A DNA stretch of 64,000 nucleotides from Streptomyces sp. NRRL F-5122 (GCF_001507435.1 NZ_LMWH01000217.1:1-64000), one strand, 5' to 3'; shown: positions 1 through 8,931, numbered from the stretch's first letter. Numbers and translations: made by a program. The notes: generated from the sequence alone by a model not told the origin.

Positions 1-319
1 CGAACGGCGGACTCGTCTATTGCCGCCGCCTGACGTGCGGCGACCACAGCTCTTCGGCATGCCTGTGAGTCTGGCAGAGCAGCCTGCGGCGCGGAACGGG
101 ACTTGGGGATAACCCTCTCCAGGGTGAGCGGTGATACTCCCATGTTGTGCGCCGGGCGCACGCCGAAGGCGGGACAGCCCACGCTGGAGAGCTTGAAGCG
201 GCCCTCCGGACCAGGTAGTTGTCCCATCGGGACCGATAGGCGGCTCAGACCATGAGCGACCAGAGGCGGGCCGCTACACAAGGCGGACTCCCGTCACCCT
301 GGCCTACCGACACCTTCCT
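1..319. other. No gene recognised
   Basis: I see no convincing coding region here. A perfect short hairpin, GTGCGC-CGG-GCGCAC, lies at 147-161. The stretch leads into methyltransferase debris, so it may be the edge of an accessory or recombined segment whose rest lies outside the window. Confidence 0.4.
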
Positions 320-515
320 GTGAACCATCCCCGCAGCGTCAGCAAGGAGCCTTGCAGGTGGGACACATCCCGATCCGCCCAGTGGGACGCCTATTCCGCA
401 AGCGGCAAAGCCTTCAGCCGCCTTGGGGACACCGAAACGCCGGCTGCTGACCGAGCTCGTCCCGGCCCCGCAGGGCGGCCGTGCCCTTGACGTCGGCTGC
501 GGGCTGGGATGTGTC
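320..515 (+). pseudogene. Fragment of a class I SAM methyltransferase
   Basis: From a GTG at 320 the frame reads QWDAYSASGKAFSRLGDTE. After a shift of frame near 410 it continues RRLLTELVPAPQGGRALDVGCGLG (split here by the shift), which is motif I of class I SAM-dependent methyltransferases. The text aligns with the first 50 residues of the fusion protein starting at 27016 (WSKHYTGGRGFRRLGEVE, then GGRALDVGCGTG). Homology stops after motif I, so only the N-terminal eighth or so of a gene remains and it is frameshifted. It is probably a decayed paralogue or duplicate end of the 27 kb gene; no function is expected. Confidence 0.6.
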
Positions 516-589
516 GGCAGACAACGTGTCCCACGCAGGTCATGTCGCTTTGAGCCCGGGGTGAGTTTCTGAAGTGTGTCGCGTTACGG

Positions 590-1111
590 CGCACCCCCGT
601 GACGCCGGCCACCGTGAGCGGACCGAGCAACGCGCCGACCTGGTCCATCGCCTCGTGCACGGCAAATCCCCGGCCCCGCCCGGTGGCGGCGGTGGCGTGC
701 GAGAGCAGCGTGTCCTTGGCCGGAGAGCGCACCGCCTTGCCGACCCGTTCGGCGACCACAAGGGTGCAGGCCACCCACAGATCGCCGGTCAGACCGAGCA
801 CCGGAACGCTGACCGCGGTCAGGGCGTATCCGGCGATCGCCCAGGCCCAGAAACGGCGGCTGCGGTCGGCCAGCGGACCGGAGACCAGCCGCATGTCCGA
901 GCGCGGCGGCCTCCCCCGCCCTCGTGACCACGCCGACCACGGCGGCCGAGGCTCCCAGGTGGGCGAGCAGCGGGCCGGTGATTGAGCGGGCGCCCTCGTA
1001 GACATGGTCCATGAGCAGCCTGACGGCCCCGAACACCACCACGAACCGCCACGGCGACAGGCGTCGGGCAGGTCCGTTCGGCGGTGCGGAGGCAGTGCGG
1101 GCGGGCTTCAC
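590..1111 (-). pseudogene. Truncated, frameshifted MFS transporter
   Basis: From a GTG at 1111 one frame gives an MFS-like start (FVVVFGAVRLLMDHVYEGAR, then a Gly/Ala-rich helix). Near 900 the homology jumps to another frame, which continues LVSGPLADRSRRFWAWAIAG and ERVGKAVRSPAKDTLLSHA. This RSPA/ARD-like loop is typical of an MFS subfamily with the R-x-P-x-R-D motif between helices 4 and 5. Coding sense ends near 590, so only about five of twelve helices remain. Truncated and frameshifted, it should be non-functional. Together with the methyltransferase fragment it marks this end of the window as decayed. Confidence 0.65.
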
Positions 1112-1536
1112 ATGTCCTCCCCGGAGGTGTCACGCGCCTGGTACGGCCAACGTGGACACGTCCCCGTCATCACCGCTGCCCGACGGGGAGCGCACCTTCG
1201 CCCCGCGCATCGCCAGGGGCTCGGTCCGGCGGGTGCGGAGCTGGCCTCAGGAGCGCCAGGCGCGCCCTTCGCGGGCAACGTAACAGTGCCGGATGGCGCC
1301 CGGCAGGTGCATCAACCCCGGCGCCCGGGGCAGTGGACTCGCCCGCCACCTTGGGCGGAGGCGTGGGACGAGGATCGTTCCGGGCCTGCGAGGGCGTCTC
1401 GGACGTGGCATGGTCGGTCTGCGCCGCCGTCTGGCTCAGGCGGCGGGGGCATCCGGCCGTTTCCGTCGGCTGTCGGCGAACAACCGCCGGCAGGGACGCG
1501 GCTACCGACTGGAACCGTGGCGTGCGGTCCCGGCCG
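1112..1536. other. No gene recognised between the MFS remnant and the membrane protein gene
   Basis: Several long open frames exist on both strands, but all are Arg/Pro/Ala-rich with no family resemblance, as expected for random high-GC sequence. Nothing else is seen. Confidence 0.4.
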
Positions 1537-2328
1537 TCAGTTCGCCTCACCGCTGGGCGTGTCACGGCGCGAGGTGGCCAGGTACCCGACGAAGCAGACG
1601 ATGGCGATCGTCCAGGCAAGGGTGACCGGCCCCAGCCCCAGCCCGAGCCCGCCCCGGGTGTGCCCGAGCGCCATCCAGTCGGCGAGGGAGGCGCCGAGGG
1701 GGCGGGTGATGACGTAGGCCGTCCAGAAGGCGGCCACGGCGTTCAGGGTGGCGAAGCGGTGGGCGAGCGCGGGCACGCAGATCGCGGCGGCGAAGAGGAA
1801 GACCGATCCGAGGTAGCCGAAGCCTACGGTGGCGGTCAGATCGCCGGCGGCGGTGCCGAGGGCGAAGGTGGCGAGGACCGCCGCCCAGTAGAAGGTCTCG
1901 CGGCGGCGGGTCCGGATGCCGTGGATGGACAGCGTCCGCTCCGCGGCGTACCAGAGGGCGAACACGGCGGCCAGGGCCGTGAGGAAGAGCGGTGTGGACA
2001 CCGTGTAGGAGATGCCGAGGCCGACGTGCAGGACATCGGCCGCCATCGTGCCGAACACGCTGACCATGACGATGGCGGTCCAGTACACCCAGGCGACGTA
2101 CCGGCGGACGGCGAACTGCACCATCAGGGAAGCCACCAGGGCCAGACCACCGAGGGCGACCGCCGGCACCGGGCCGAGCACCCGGGCCAGCAGGTCCGAC
2201 GCGGTCTCGCCCATCCCGGTGGTGAGCACCTTGATGATCCAGAAGTAGACGGTCACCTCCGGCACCTTGTTCGCCATCTGCCGTACGGGGGCCAGGGGCC
2301 GGTCGTCGAGGAGGTGCGCTGTAGTCAT
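1537..2328 (-). CDS. Multi-pass membrane protein, COG4705/DUF347-like
   Basis: The 263-residue protein has about eight hydrophobic segments. It carries the phrase NKVPEVTVYFWIIKVLTTGM near residue 20 and a related TFALGTAAGDL phrase later. These match the repeated unit (KVPEVTxxFWIxKxLxTTxGET) of an uncharacterised bacterial membrane family, COG4705/DUF347. No enzymatic motif is visible and the function of the family is unknown; it has been linked loosely to metal or acid stress. The ATG at 2328 was chosen because family similarity begins soon after it; upstream codons lack membrane-protein character. The gene diverges from the ABC exporter operon across about 340 bases, so the two may share regulation. 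Confidence 0.75.
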   Translation of the reverse strand: MTTAHLLDDRPLAPVRQMANKVPEVTVYFWIIKVLTTGMGETASDLLARVLGPVPAVALGGLALVASLMVQFAVRRYVAWVYWTAIVMVSVFGTMAADVLHVGLGISYTVSTPLFLTALAAVFALWYAAERTLSIHGIRTRRRETFYWAAVLATFALGTAAGDLTATVGFGYLGSVFLFAAAICVPALAHRFATLNAVAAFWTAYVITRPLGASLADWMALGHTRGGLGLGLGPVTLAWTIAIVCFVGYLATSRRDTPSGEAN

Positions 2329-2537
2329 GATCGCACGATGACATGGTGAACTCTTGGGTCCTGGACGCGTTTGCCATTGCTTTGGGGCTTCTGGGGCATG
2401 AATTTCAACACCGCACGGACCATCTGAACGCAACCTGAACAGCTCGGCAAATGCCCTGGTCACGATGGTTGTGCTGGTGATACGCGTGGGCTGTCCCGCG
2501 GGGCACACTCACAGCGGCGCGCACTCGGAGTCGCGTA

Positions 2538-2584
2538 GTACCGCGGTACCACGTGCGCGGGCCGTTTCAGCCTCCGGTACCACG
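2538..2584. promoter_or_regulatory. Palindrome plus spaced direct repeat upstream of the ABC operon
   Basis: GTACCGCGGTAC (2538-2549) is a perfect palindrome. Its end overlaps GGTACCACG (2545-2553), which recurs at 2576-2584. The two copies start 31 bases apart, about three helical turns, and lie 80-120 bases before the ABC ATPase start. Spaced repeats of this sort suit a dimeric LuxR-family response regulator such as the one encoded at the end of this operon. The rest of the divergent intergenic region (2329-2664) holds no other clear element. Confidence 0.5.
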
Positions 2585-2664
2585 GAGTCGGGGCGATCGG
2601 GGCCCTAGCGTTGCGGGTGAGGCGCCGGATCCGACGGACGCCGAGCCCGAGAGAAAGTGCGCCC

Positions 2665-3612
2665 ATGATCGACGCGCAGCAGCTGACCAAGAGGTACGGG
2701 GAGAAGACGGCCGTCGACGGCCTGGACTTCGTCGTGAAGCCGGGCACGGTGACCGGCTTTCTGGGGCCCAACGGAGCGGGCAAGTCCACGACGATGCGCA
2801 TGGTCGTCGGGCTGGACGCCCCCACCAGCGGCTCCGTCACGGTGAACAGGCATCGCTACGCCCGACACCGGGCACCGCTGCAGGAGGTCGGCGCCCTTCT
2901 GGAGGCGAAGTCGATCCACCCGGGCCGCTCGGCCTACAACCACCTCAGGGCATTGGCGCTGACGCACGGCATCCCGCGCCGCCGGGTCGACGAGGTCATC
3001 GAACTCGCCGGGCTCGGCAGCGTGGCGAAGAAGCGGGCCGGTGCCTTCTCCCTCGGTATGGGCCAGCGACTCGGCATCGCCGCGGCGCTGCTGGGCGACC
3101 CGCAGACGGTCATGCTGGACGAACCCGTCAACGGGCTGGACCCCGAAGGCGTTCTCTGGATACGCAACCTGCTGACGTCACTCGCCGAGGAGGGACGCAC
3201 GGTGTTCGTGTCCTCGCACCTGATGAGCGAGGTGGCACTGGTGGCGGACCATCTCATCATCGTGGGGCGCGGCCGGTTGCTGGCCGACACGACCGTGCGG
3301 GACCTGGTCCGCGAGGCGGGGGGCGACACCGTGCAGGTGGCCACGCAGGACCCGGCCCGGCTGCGGGACGTCCTGGCCGGACCGGGCGTCGACATCACCG
3401 GACGCATCGGTTCCGAGGAACTGCAGGTGACCGGGCTGACCGCACGCGAGATCGGTCTGAAGGCCGCCGAGCACGGGATCGCGCTGTTCGAACTGAGCAC
3501 GCGCCAGGTGTCGCTGGAGCAGGCGTTCATGGACCTGACCAGGGATGCCGTGGAGTACCACGGGTCCACGACCGGCACCGAGACCGTCGAGCCCCTTGAG
3601 AGGACCGCATGA
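2665..3612 (+). CDS. ABC transporter ATP-binding protein (exporter type)
   Basis: A 315-residue ATPase of the drug/antimicrobial-peptide export class (DrrA/BcrA-like). Walker A is GPNGAGKST near residue 40, the signature is FSLGMGQRLG, and Walker B with D-loop is VMLDEPVNGLDPEG; the H-loop follows at SSHLMSE. The last 90 residues form the usual C-terminal extension of this class. The ATG at 2665 follows a purine-rich GAGAAAG and begins the conserved text MIDAQQLTKRYGEK. Its stop overlaps the ATG of the permease (ATGA), so the two are translationally coupled and form one transporter with it. A sensor kinase and regulator follow in the same operon, which points to induction by the exported or sensed compound, often a cell-envelope antibiotic (inference). 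Confidence 0.93.
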   Translation: MIDAQQLTKRYGEKTAVDGLDFVVKPGTVTGFLGPNGAGKSTTMRMVVGLDAPTSGSVTVNRHRYARHRAPLQEVGALLEAKSIHPGRSAYNHLRALALTHGIPRRRVDEVIELAGLGSVAKKRAGAFSLGMGQRLGIAAALLGDPQTVMLDEPVNGLDPEGVLWIRNLLTSLAEEGRTVFVSSHLMSEVALVADHLIIVGRGRLLADTTVRDLVREAGGDTVQVATQDPARLRDVLAGPGVDITGRIGSEELQVTGLTAREIGLKAAEHGIALFELSTRQVSLEQAFMDLTRDAVEYHGSTTGTETVEPLERTA

Positions 3613-4451
3613 CCACCTTCACCGCCGCCACCACCAACACGCCTCCCGCCGCCCCCGCCCGCCCCGCCTACCGGGTGACCGGGCGGCGCGTGCTGGCCTC
3701 GGAATGGGCCAAACTCTGGTCACTGCGGTCGACCTGGATCACCCTGGGACTGGGACTGCTGTTCCTGATCGCGTTCGGGCTGATCGCCTCGAGCCGGTAC
3801 AAGTCCGGGATCGGCTCCGGCCACATGGACCGGGACTTCGCCCGTTCGACCGCCGTGAGCCTGTCCCTTTTCGGAACGAACTTCGCCCAGCTGGCGTTGG
3901 GCGTCCTCGGCGTGCTGGTCACCGCGGGCGAGTACTCGACCGGCATGATCCGCTCCACCCTGGCGGCGGTGCCGCGCCGGCTCCCGGTCCTGTGGTCCAA
4001 GGCAGCCGTGTTCGGCCTGGTCGCGCTGGTCATCGGAACGCTCGGCGTGTTCGTCGCCTTCCTCTTCGGCAGCCGCATCGTCTCCGGCACACCCGCCGCC
4101 ATGGACTTCTCGCATGCCGGCGTCGTACGCAGCCTGCTGGGCGCCGGTCTCTACCTCGGCTTGGTCGGCGTGATCGGCACTGCCCTGGGCGCCCTGCTGC
4201 GCTCGGTGGCCGGCGGCATCTCTGTCCTCGTCGCAACGCTGATGCTGATTCCCGGCCTGGTCTCCCTGCTGCCCAGTTCCTGGCGCGACGACATCAGCCC
4301 CTATCTGCCCAGCAACGCGGGCGAGTCGATCTTCGCCCTGACCCAGGACGCCACCAGCCTGTCGCCCGGGGCCGGCCTGCTGGTCTTCCTCGGCTGGACG
4401 GCACTCGCCCTGGCCGGGGCGGCGTACCGGCTGCTGCGCAGCGACGTGTGA
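3609..4451 (+). CDS. ABC transporter permease
   Basis: A 280-residue integral membrane protein with an Ala/Pro/Thr-rich cytoplasmic N terminus of about 30 residues and six predicted helices. It has the ABC-2 family layout: RVLASEWAKLWSLRSTW leads into helix 1, and EYSTGMIRSTLAAVPRR is a typical cytosolic loop of ABC-2 permeases. It overlaps the ATPase gene by four bases. It would form the membrane half of the exporter, with two copies or a homodimer per complex since no second permease is present. The substrate is not indicated by the sequence. Confidence 0.9.
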   Translation: MTTFTAATTNTPPAAPARPAYRVTGRRVLASEWAKLWSLRSTWITLGLGLLFLIAFGLIASSRYKSGIGSGHMDRDFARSTAVSLSLFGTNFAQLALGVLGVLVTAGEYSTGMIRSTLAAVPRRLPVLWSKAAVFGLVALVIGTLGVFVAFLFGSRIVSGTPAAMDFSHAGVVRSLLGAGLYLGLVGVIGTALGALLRSVAGGISVLVATLMLIPGLVSLLPSSWRDDISPYLPSNAGESIFALTQDATSLSPGAGLLVFLGWTALALAGAAYRLLRSDV

Positions 4452-4470
4452 CGCCCTGCACCATGAACAC

Positions 4471-5793
4471 GTGACCCCAGTGACCCCCCTGACCCCCGAG
4501 GCCGCCGTGCCCACCGAAGACATCGGTGGGATGGGACCGCTGGTCGCCCGGCTCTCCCGGGCCAGCCAGCGGCTGCGGCAGGCCGACCGAGCACATCCGT
4601 GGGTGCTGGACACCGCGGTGGTGGTGATGGTCTTCCTGGTGTTCTGCCTGCCGGACCTGCTGCACGCAGGTGGCGGCGATGGCGATGGGCCCCGCCGGTT
4701 CCGGCTCGCCTTCACCCGACTGCCGGTGGCGGGAATGCTCGCGCTGCAGGCCGGGCTCGTACTGCCCCTGCTGTGGCGCCGACGCGGCCCCGCGGTCGCT
4801 TTCGGCGCCGTGGCCGGCGTGTTCGTCCTGCAGTGGTCGCTGGGTGCCGCGCTGCGCGCGGACATCGCCCTGTTCATCGCCCTGTACAGTCTCGCCCTGC
4901 ACGGGCGGCTACGGCAGTTGCCCTGGGCCTGCGGGGTCATGGCGGCCGCGTTGGTGCTGGTCGCCGTGCGAGCATCGGCGGCGGTGTCCGTCGGCGACGC
5001 GCTGTTCTTCCTGCTGAGCACGGCGACCGCAGCCCTCGCCCTCGGTCTTGTGGTCCGGATCCGCCGGGCCCAGCTCGCGGGGCTGCGGGAGCGGGCGACC
5101 CGCCTGGAAATCGAACGGGACCAGCGCAGCCGGCTCGCCGCCGCGGCCGAACGCGCCCGGGTGGCCCGCGAGATGCACGACATCGTCGGCCACAACCTGT
5201 CCGTCATCATCACCCTCGCCGACGCCGGGGCCTACGCCACCGCCGTCGCTCCGGAACGGGGCAGGGAAACCCTCCACCTCATCGGCGACACGGGCCGGCA
5301 GGCTCTCGGCGAACTGAGACGCGTGCTGGGCGTCCTGCGGGAGGCGTCGGACGGCCCGAAAAACGGCCCGGAACTCAGCCCACAGCCCAGCCTCACGGAC
5401 ATCGACGAACTGTGCGAGGGGGTTCGGGCCGCCGGCCTGGAAGTCGTCTACCGGACCGCCGGTAACGTCGACGCCCTGGACAGCGGGGTCCAACTGACGG
5501 TCTACCGCATCGTTCAGGAAGCCCTGACGAACACACTGAAACACGCCGGAGCCGACGCCCGTGTGAACCTGGCCATCGTCGTGAAGGACATGCGGCTGAC
5601 CATCACGGTCCAGGACACCCGCCCGGCCGGTGCCTGCCGCCGGCCTGATCCAGCGAACGAGGAAGGACACGGTCTGGTGGGCATGCGAGAACGTGCGGCT
5701 CTCTACGGCGGGAGGCTCAGCGCGGGCCCGGCCGGCGGAGGATGGACGGTCGAGGCCATCCTCGACCTCACCCCCCAAGGCGGTGCCCAGTGA
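4471..5793 (+). CDS. Two-component sensor histidine kinase (LuxR-partner type)
   Basis: 440 residues starting at a GTG 19 bases after the permease. An N-terminal half with about five membrane segments (residues 45-195, no large extracellular domain) is followed by a coiled linker, then a HisKA_3 dimerisation domain whose phospho-acceptor lies in REMHDIVGHNLSV (His about residue 236). A GHKL ATPase domain completes it (N box QEALTNTLKHAG, G boxes EEGHGLVGMRERAALYGG). The short extracellular loops suggest that it senses within the membrane or reads the state of the adjacent transporter, as in many envelope-stress systems (inference). The stop overlaps the GTG of the response regulator. Confidence 0.93.
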   Translation: MTPVTPLTPEAAVPTEDIGGMGPLVARLSRASQRLRQADRAHPWVLDTAVVVMVFLVFCLPDLLHAGGGDGDGPRRFRLAFTRLPVAGMLALQAGLVLPLLWRRRGPAVAFGAVAGVFVLQWSLGAALRADIALFIALYSLALHGRLRQLPWACGVMAAALVLVAVRASAAVSVGDALFFLLSTATAALALGLVVRIRRAQLAGLRERATRLEIERDQRSRLAAAAERARVAREMHDIVGHNLSVIITLADAGAYATAVAPERGRETLHLIGDTGRQALGELRRVLGVLREASDGPKNGPELSPQPSLTDIDELCEGVRAAGLEVVYRTAGNVDALDSGVQLTVYRIVQEALTNTLKHAGADARVNLAIVVKDMRLTITVQDTRPAGACRRPDPANEEGHGLVGMRERAALYGGRLSAGPAGGGWTVEAILDLTPQGGAQ

Positions 5794-6458
5794 CCACCGT
5801 GCTCATCGTGGACGACCAGCCGCTGCAACGTTACGGCTTCAGCCTGCTCCTCGAATCCGTTCCCGAGACGGAGGTCGTCGGCGAGGCCGCCCACGGCGGC
5901 GAAGCGGTCCGCAAGGCAGCCGAACTCTGCCCCGACGTCGTCCTCATGGACGTCCGTATGCCCGGCATGGACGGCATCGAGGCCACCCGCCGCATCACCG
6001 CCACGGGCGACCGCTCCCGCGTCCTGGTGCTGACCACCTTCGACCTCGACGAATACGTCCACGCGGCCCTGCGCGCCGGAGCCAGCGGCTTCCTCCTCAA
6101 GGACGCACGGCCCGAAGAACTCCTGGCCGGTATCCGCGCCGTTGCCGTCGGCGACGCCGTCATCGCACCCGCTCTCACCCGCCGCCTCCTGCACGAGTTC
6201 GCCCACCTCGTACCACCCCGCCCCGGCGGCCCCGCCGAAGGCACACGACTGAGCTCCCTCACCGACCGCGAACGCGAAATCCTCGCCGCCATCGGCAAAG
6301 GCTGGAACAACGGCGAGATCGCCACTCACTTCGTCCTGTCCGAGTCCACGGTGAAAACCCACGTCGGCCGAGTCCTGGCCAAGATCGGCGCCCGCGACCG
6401 CGTCCAAGCCGTCATCTTCGCCTACGACCACGGCCTCGCTCGCCCCCATGTCGAGTGA
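5790..6458 (+). CDS. LuxR-family response regulator
   Basis: 222 residues. The receiver domain carries the acidic pair VDD (residues 8-9), the phosphorylation site D54 in VLMDVRMPG, and the switch Thr/Lys in LTTF and LLKDA. The C-terminal LuxR helix-turn-helix is complete (LTDREREILAAIGKGWNNGE, ESTVKTHVGRVLAKI). The start is the GTG that overlaps the kinase stop by four bases, giving tight coupling. It most likely controls its own ABC operon through the repeats at 2538-2584; that link is inferred from layout only. Confidence 0.93.
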   Translation: MTTVLIVDDQPLQRYGFSLLLESVPETEVVGEAAHGGEAVRKAAELCPDVVLMDVRMPGMDGIEATRRITATGDRSRVLVLTTFDLDEYVHAALRAGASGFLLKDARPEELLAGIRAVAVGDAVIAPALTRRLLHEFAHLVPPRPGGPAEGTRLSSLTDREREILAAIGKGWNNGEIATHFVLSESTVKTHVGRVLAKIGARDRVQAVIFAYDHGLARPHVE

Positions 6459-7091
6459 GCCGCGGAAGACATTCCCACATAGCGGCAGAAGCAGGGCCTC
6501 CCCATCTGAATACCAAGCGACCCCTGATCGTTGACCTGAACGGCGCCGCTGGTCCAGGGGCTGGGCACCGAGGTGCCACTGTGGCAGTGACCACGAACGG
6601 CCCTCCGGCCCTAGTCGCGCATGTAGTTGGTGTATCCGTGGTGCACGACAGCATGATCGAAGGTCTCGTCCAGCATCTGTTCAAGTACGGCGGAATCCAT
6701 GCCGCCCTTCTACCTCACTCGACGAGCCCTTCGACAACGAGATTCGCGGGTGTCGGACGCCGTTACCTGAGAGATCGCCCGGACAAGTCCTAGGCGACCA
6801 CTCGCGCAACCATGTTGTTCCAGGGCGTCTCCGGTGATGGTGCAAGCCCGCCTTCTGAACCCTGCGCCATCACCCGCCCAAAGCCGATGGCGGATCTTCG
6901 TCAAGGGAGTGCCGGTGACGGCGTCCACAAGGAAGATCACGCAACCTGTAGCCACACAAGAACCATGATCAGCGCCACTGTTCGGTCAGGCAGGTCGACG
7001 GGAATACCGACCACGGGCTCGCCTCAGGCTGACCAAGCGACAGGGGGCACCCGCCAGTCCCACGTCAACCAAAGCCGGCTGGGCGGAGCTC
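6459..7091. other. Gene-poor gap with a broken gene start
   Basis: Apart from the short remnant at 6611-6700 no coding sense is seen on either strand. The region separates the two-component operon from the oxidoreductase/TetR pair and looks like degraded accessory DNA. Confidence 0.4.
6611..6700 (-). pseudogene. 29-codon remnant resembling a YxiG-like protein N terminus
   Basis: The frame reads M-DSAVLEQMLDETFDHAVV, then HHGYTNYMRD, and meets a TAG. Streptomyces has a family of small proteins that begin with this amphipathic helix and HHGYTDYMRD but then continue (usually YEV...). Here the stop falls exactly at that point, so it is read as a gene broken by a nonsense change or truncation. 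It is too short for the ORF threshold normally used. The family assignment is from memory of the pattern and is tentative. Confidence 0.45.
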
Positions 7092-8072
7092 TTACGGCAC
7101 AAGTACGATTCGGCCGTTGACGGTGTGGTTCTCCAGCCTGGCGTGCGCGGTTGCCGCCTCGGCGAGGGGAAGTAGTTCGATCTCGGGTTGGAGAAGGCCG
7201 GATGCGGCGGCTTTGAGAGCAGCGCGGGCAGCGGGCGGGATGGTCTCGGGGTGCGCCGGTACGTATCCGCCGGCGTTGAACCCGGCGACGACGGTGTTGC
7301 CGTACCACATCGCGTTGCTGGGGATGGTGTGATCCCAGTCGCCGCTGGCGTTGCCCACCAGCAGCAGTCGGCCGGACGGTGCGAGCAGGTCCAGGCTCTG
7401 GGTGCGGACGGTGCCGCCGACGGGGTCGATGATGACATCGAACTTCTCCCCGCCGAGGGCATCGGGGAGATTGCCGGAGTCGGCGATGTCGTCGTAGGGC
7501 AGTTTGGTGGCTGCGGCGGGGCCCAACCTGGCGGTGCGGACCGTGCCGACGATCCGGGAGGCGCCCAGCTGCCGGGCGATGCCGGGGAAAGCGGACGCGA
7601 ACGCGCCGAGGGCTCCATGGACGAGGACGCTCTCACCTGCGGCAAGGGTGATGGCTTTGGTGAGCGCGATGTGCGCCATGATCGCGTTGGGGACGGCTGC
7701 GGCGGCGAGGGCAGGGTCGATGTCGTAGGCCTCGGTGGAGACGACACGGTCCTGGTCGCTGATGAAGACGGACGCATACCCGCCCGTGCCGTTTCCGGGC
7801 AGCACCGCCACCTTCTCGCCCACGGTGAAACGCGTGACCCCCTCACCGACGGCGCGCACGGTGCCGGCGACCTCCAGGCCAGGCACGTACGGCGGCTGCG
7901 CCAGCCCTTCTTGGTCCTTGTACAGGCCCTGCCTCAGGTAGACGTCGATGAGCCCCACCGCGGCGTGGGTGACGTCGATCGCGACCTGTCCGGGACCGGG
8001 CAGCGGATCGGGCAGGTCGACGAGGGTGAGCACGGATGGATCGCCGAAGCGGGTGACCTCGACAGCCTTCAT
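7092..8072 (-). CDS. Zinc-independent MDR oxidoreductase (quinone oxidoreductase-like)
   Basis: 326 residues of the medium-chain dehydrogenase/reductase superfamily. The N-terminal GroES-like domain begins MKAVEVTRFGDPSVLTLVD. The cofactor domain carries VLVHGALGAFASAF in place of the usual AxxGxxG, and the C terminus ends NGRIVLVP as in NADPH:quinone reductases. No zinc ligands are visible. The ATG at 8072 follows the strong RBS GAGAGGAG. The gene diverges from a TetR regulator, with a perfect inverted repeat between them, so it is probably repressed by that regulator and induced by an electrophile or quinone-like compound (inference). The substrate is unknown. Confidence 0.88.
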   Translation of the reverse strand: MKAVEVTRFGDPSVLTLVDLPDPLPGPGQVAIDVTHAAVGLIDVYLRQGLYKDQEGLAQPPYVPGLEVAGTVRAVGEGVTRFTVGEKVAVLPGNGTGGYASVFISDQDRVVSTEAYDIDPALAAAAVPNAIMAHIALTKAITLAAGESVLVHGALGAFASAFPGIARQLGASRIVGTVRTARLGPAAATKLPYDDIADSGNLPDALGGEKFDVIIDPVGGTVRTQSLDLLAPSGRLLLVGNASGDWDHTIPSNAMWYGNTVVAGFNAGGYVPAHPETIPPAARAALKAAASGLLQPEIELLPLAEAATAHARLENHTVNGRIVLVP

Positions 8073-8088
8073 GAGGATCTCCTCTCGA

Positions 8089-8110
8089 TAACGCACGGCG
8101 TGATGCGTTA
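8089..8110. promoter_or_regulatory. Operator-like inverted repeat between the MDR and TetR genes
   Basis: TAACGCA (8089-8095) and TGCGTTA (8104-8110) are perfect 7-base arms around 8 bases. An additional half-site TGCGTTA sits at 8153-8159 directly at the regulator start. The position just upstream of the oxidoreductase gene suits repression by the divergent TetR protein. Confidence 0.7.
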
Positions 8111-8158
8111 AGTGGAGCCTAGCGCTCGGTCGACCGTTAAGGCAGCACGAGGTGCGTT

Positions 8159-8848
8159 ATGATTCGTGGCATGCGTCAACGAGCCCGCTCCCTCCAGGAC
8201 AAGGCCCACCGCGCCGAAGAGCTTCTAAAGGCGGCCGAGGCGATCGCGCTTGAACTCGGCGGCGTGCGTCATGTCACCTTGGCCGCGGTCACCGAGCGAG
8301 CCGGGCTGCACCGCACCGGGGTTCGGCGGTACTACTCCAGCAAGGAGGAACTGCTGCTCGAACTTGCCGAACGCGGCTGGGGTCAGTGGCGCGACGCGGT
8401 CCTGGCCGAGGTCGGCGACCGCACCGGCCTTGACCCCGTGCAGACCGCAGCAGTGGTCAGTACCACTCTCGCGTCCCTGCCCGTCTTCTGTGACTTGCTG
8501 ACTCATGCCTCGTTGCACCTCGAGGGCGACGTCGACATCGAGCGTGCTCGCCGGTACAAGGCCAATGCCTTCGCCGCTCATGACGAAATCGTGAGAACGC
8601 TCGATCGCGCCACGGATATGACGAGCACCCAAGTCGAGAGCCTGCTGGCGGTGGCCGTGCTGGTGGCCGCTGGACTGTGGCAGGCGTCCCATCCGACTCC
8701 CACCCTTGCCTCGCTCTACGAGCAGGAGCCGCGCTGGGGCCATGCCGCACTCGACTTCCTGCCCAAACTCGACAGCCTCCTCAAAGCCTCGGCCATCGGG
8801 CTCACCACAGCGACGCCACCGTGCACTGACGCTTCCCCACGGAGCTGA
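8159..8848 (+). CDS. TetR-family transcriptional regulator
   Basis: 229 residues. The N-terminal DNA-binding domain covers about residues 15-65 (HVTLAAVTERAGLHRTGVRRYYSSKEELL is the helix-turn-helix, shortened here as TLAAVTERAGLHRTGVRRYY). The C-terminal ligand domain resembles TetR_C of regulators paired with oxidoreductases. Two in-frame starts are possible, 8159 and the second ATG at 8171; a half-operator overlaps the first. It lies divergent to the MDR gene and most likely represses both it and itself. Confidence 0.9.
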   Translation: MIRGMRQRARSLQDKAHRAEELLKAAEAIALELGGVRHVTLAAVTERAGLHRTGVRRYYSSKEELLLELAERGWGQWRDAVLAEVGDRTGLDPVQTAAVVSTTLASLPVFCDLLTHASLHLEGDVDIERARRYKANAFAAHDEIVRTLDRATDMTSTQVESLLAVAVLVAAGLWQASHPTPTLASLYEQEPRWGHAALDFLPKLDSLLKASAIGLTTATPPCTDASPRS

Positions 8849-8931
8849 GGAGCCGCCATCCGTCGAAGGCCGCAGGCGCTACACCCAGGGTGGGGGCAAA
8901 CGCGGTCGCTTCTGGGGTGGCAAGTGGCCGG

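Noticed and set aside
1084..2349. 421-residue plus-strand open frame
   Set aside because: Gly/Glu/Arg/His-rich shadow of the DUF347-like membrane gene on the minus strand.
3720..5213. 497-residue minus-strand open frame
   Set aside because: Low-complexity Arg/Ser/Ala composition opposite the permease and kinase genes.
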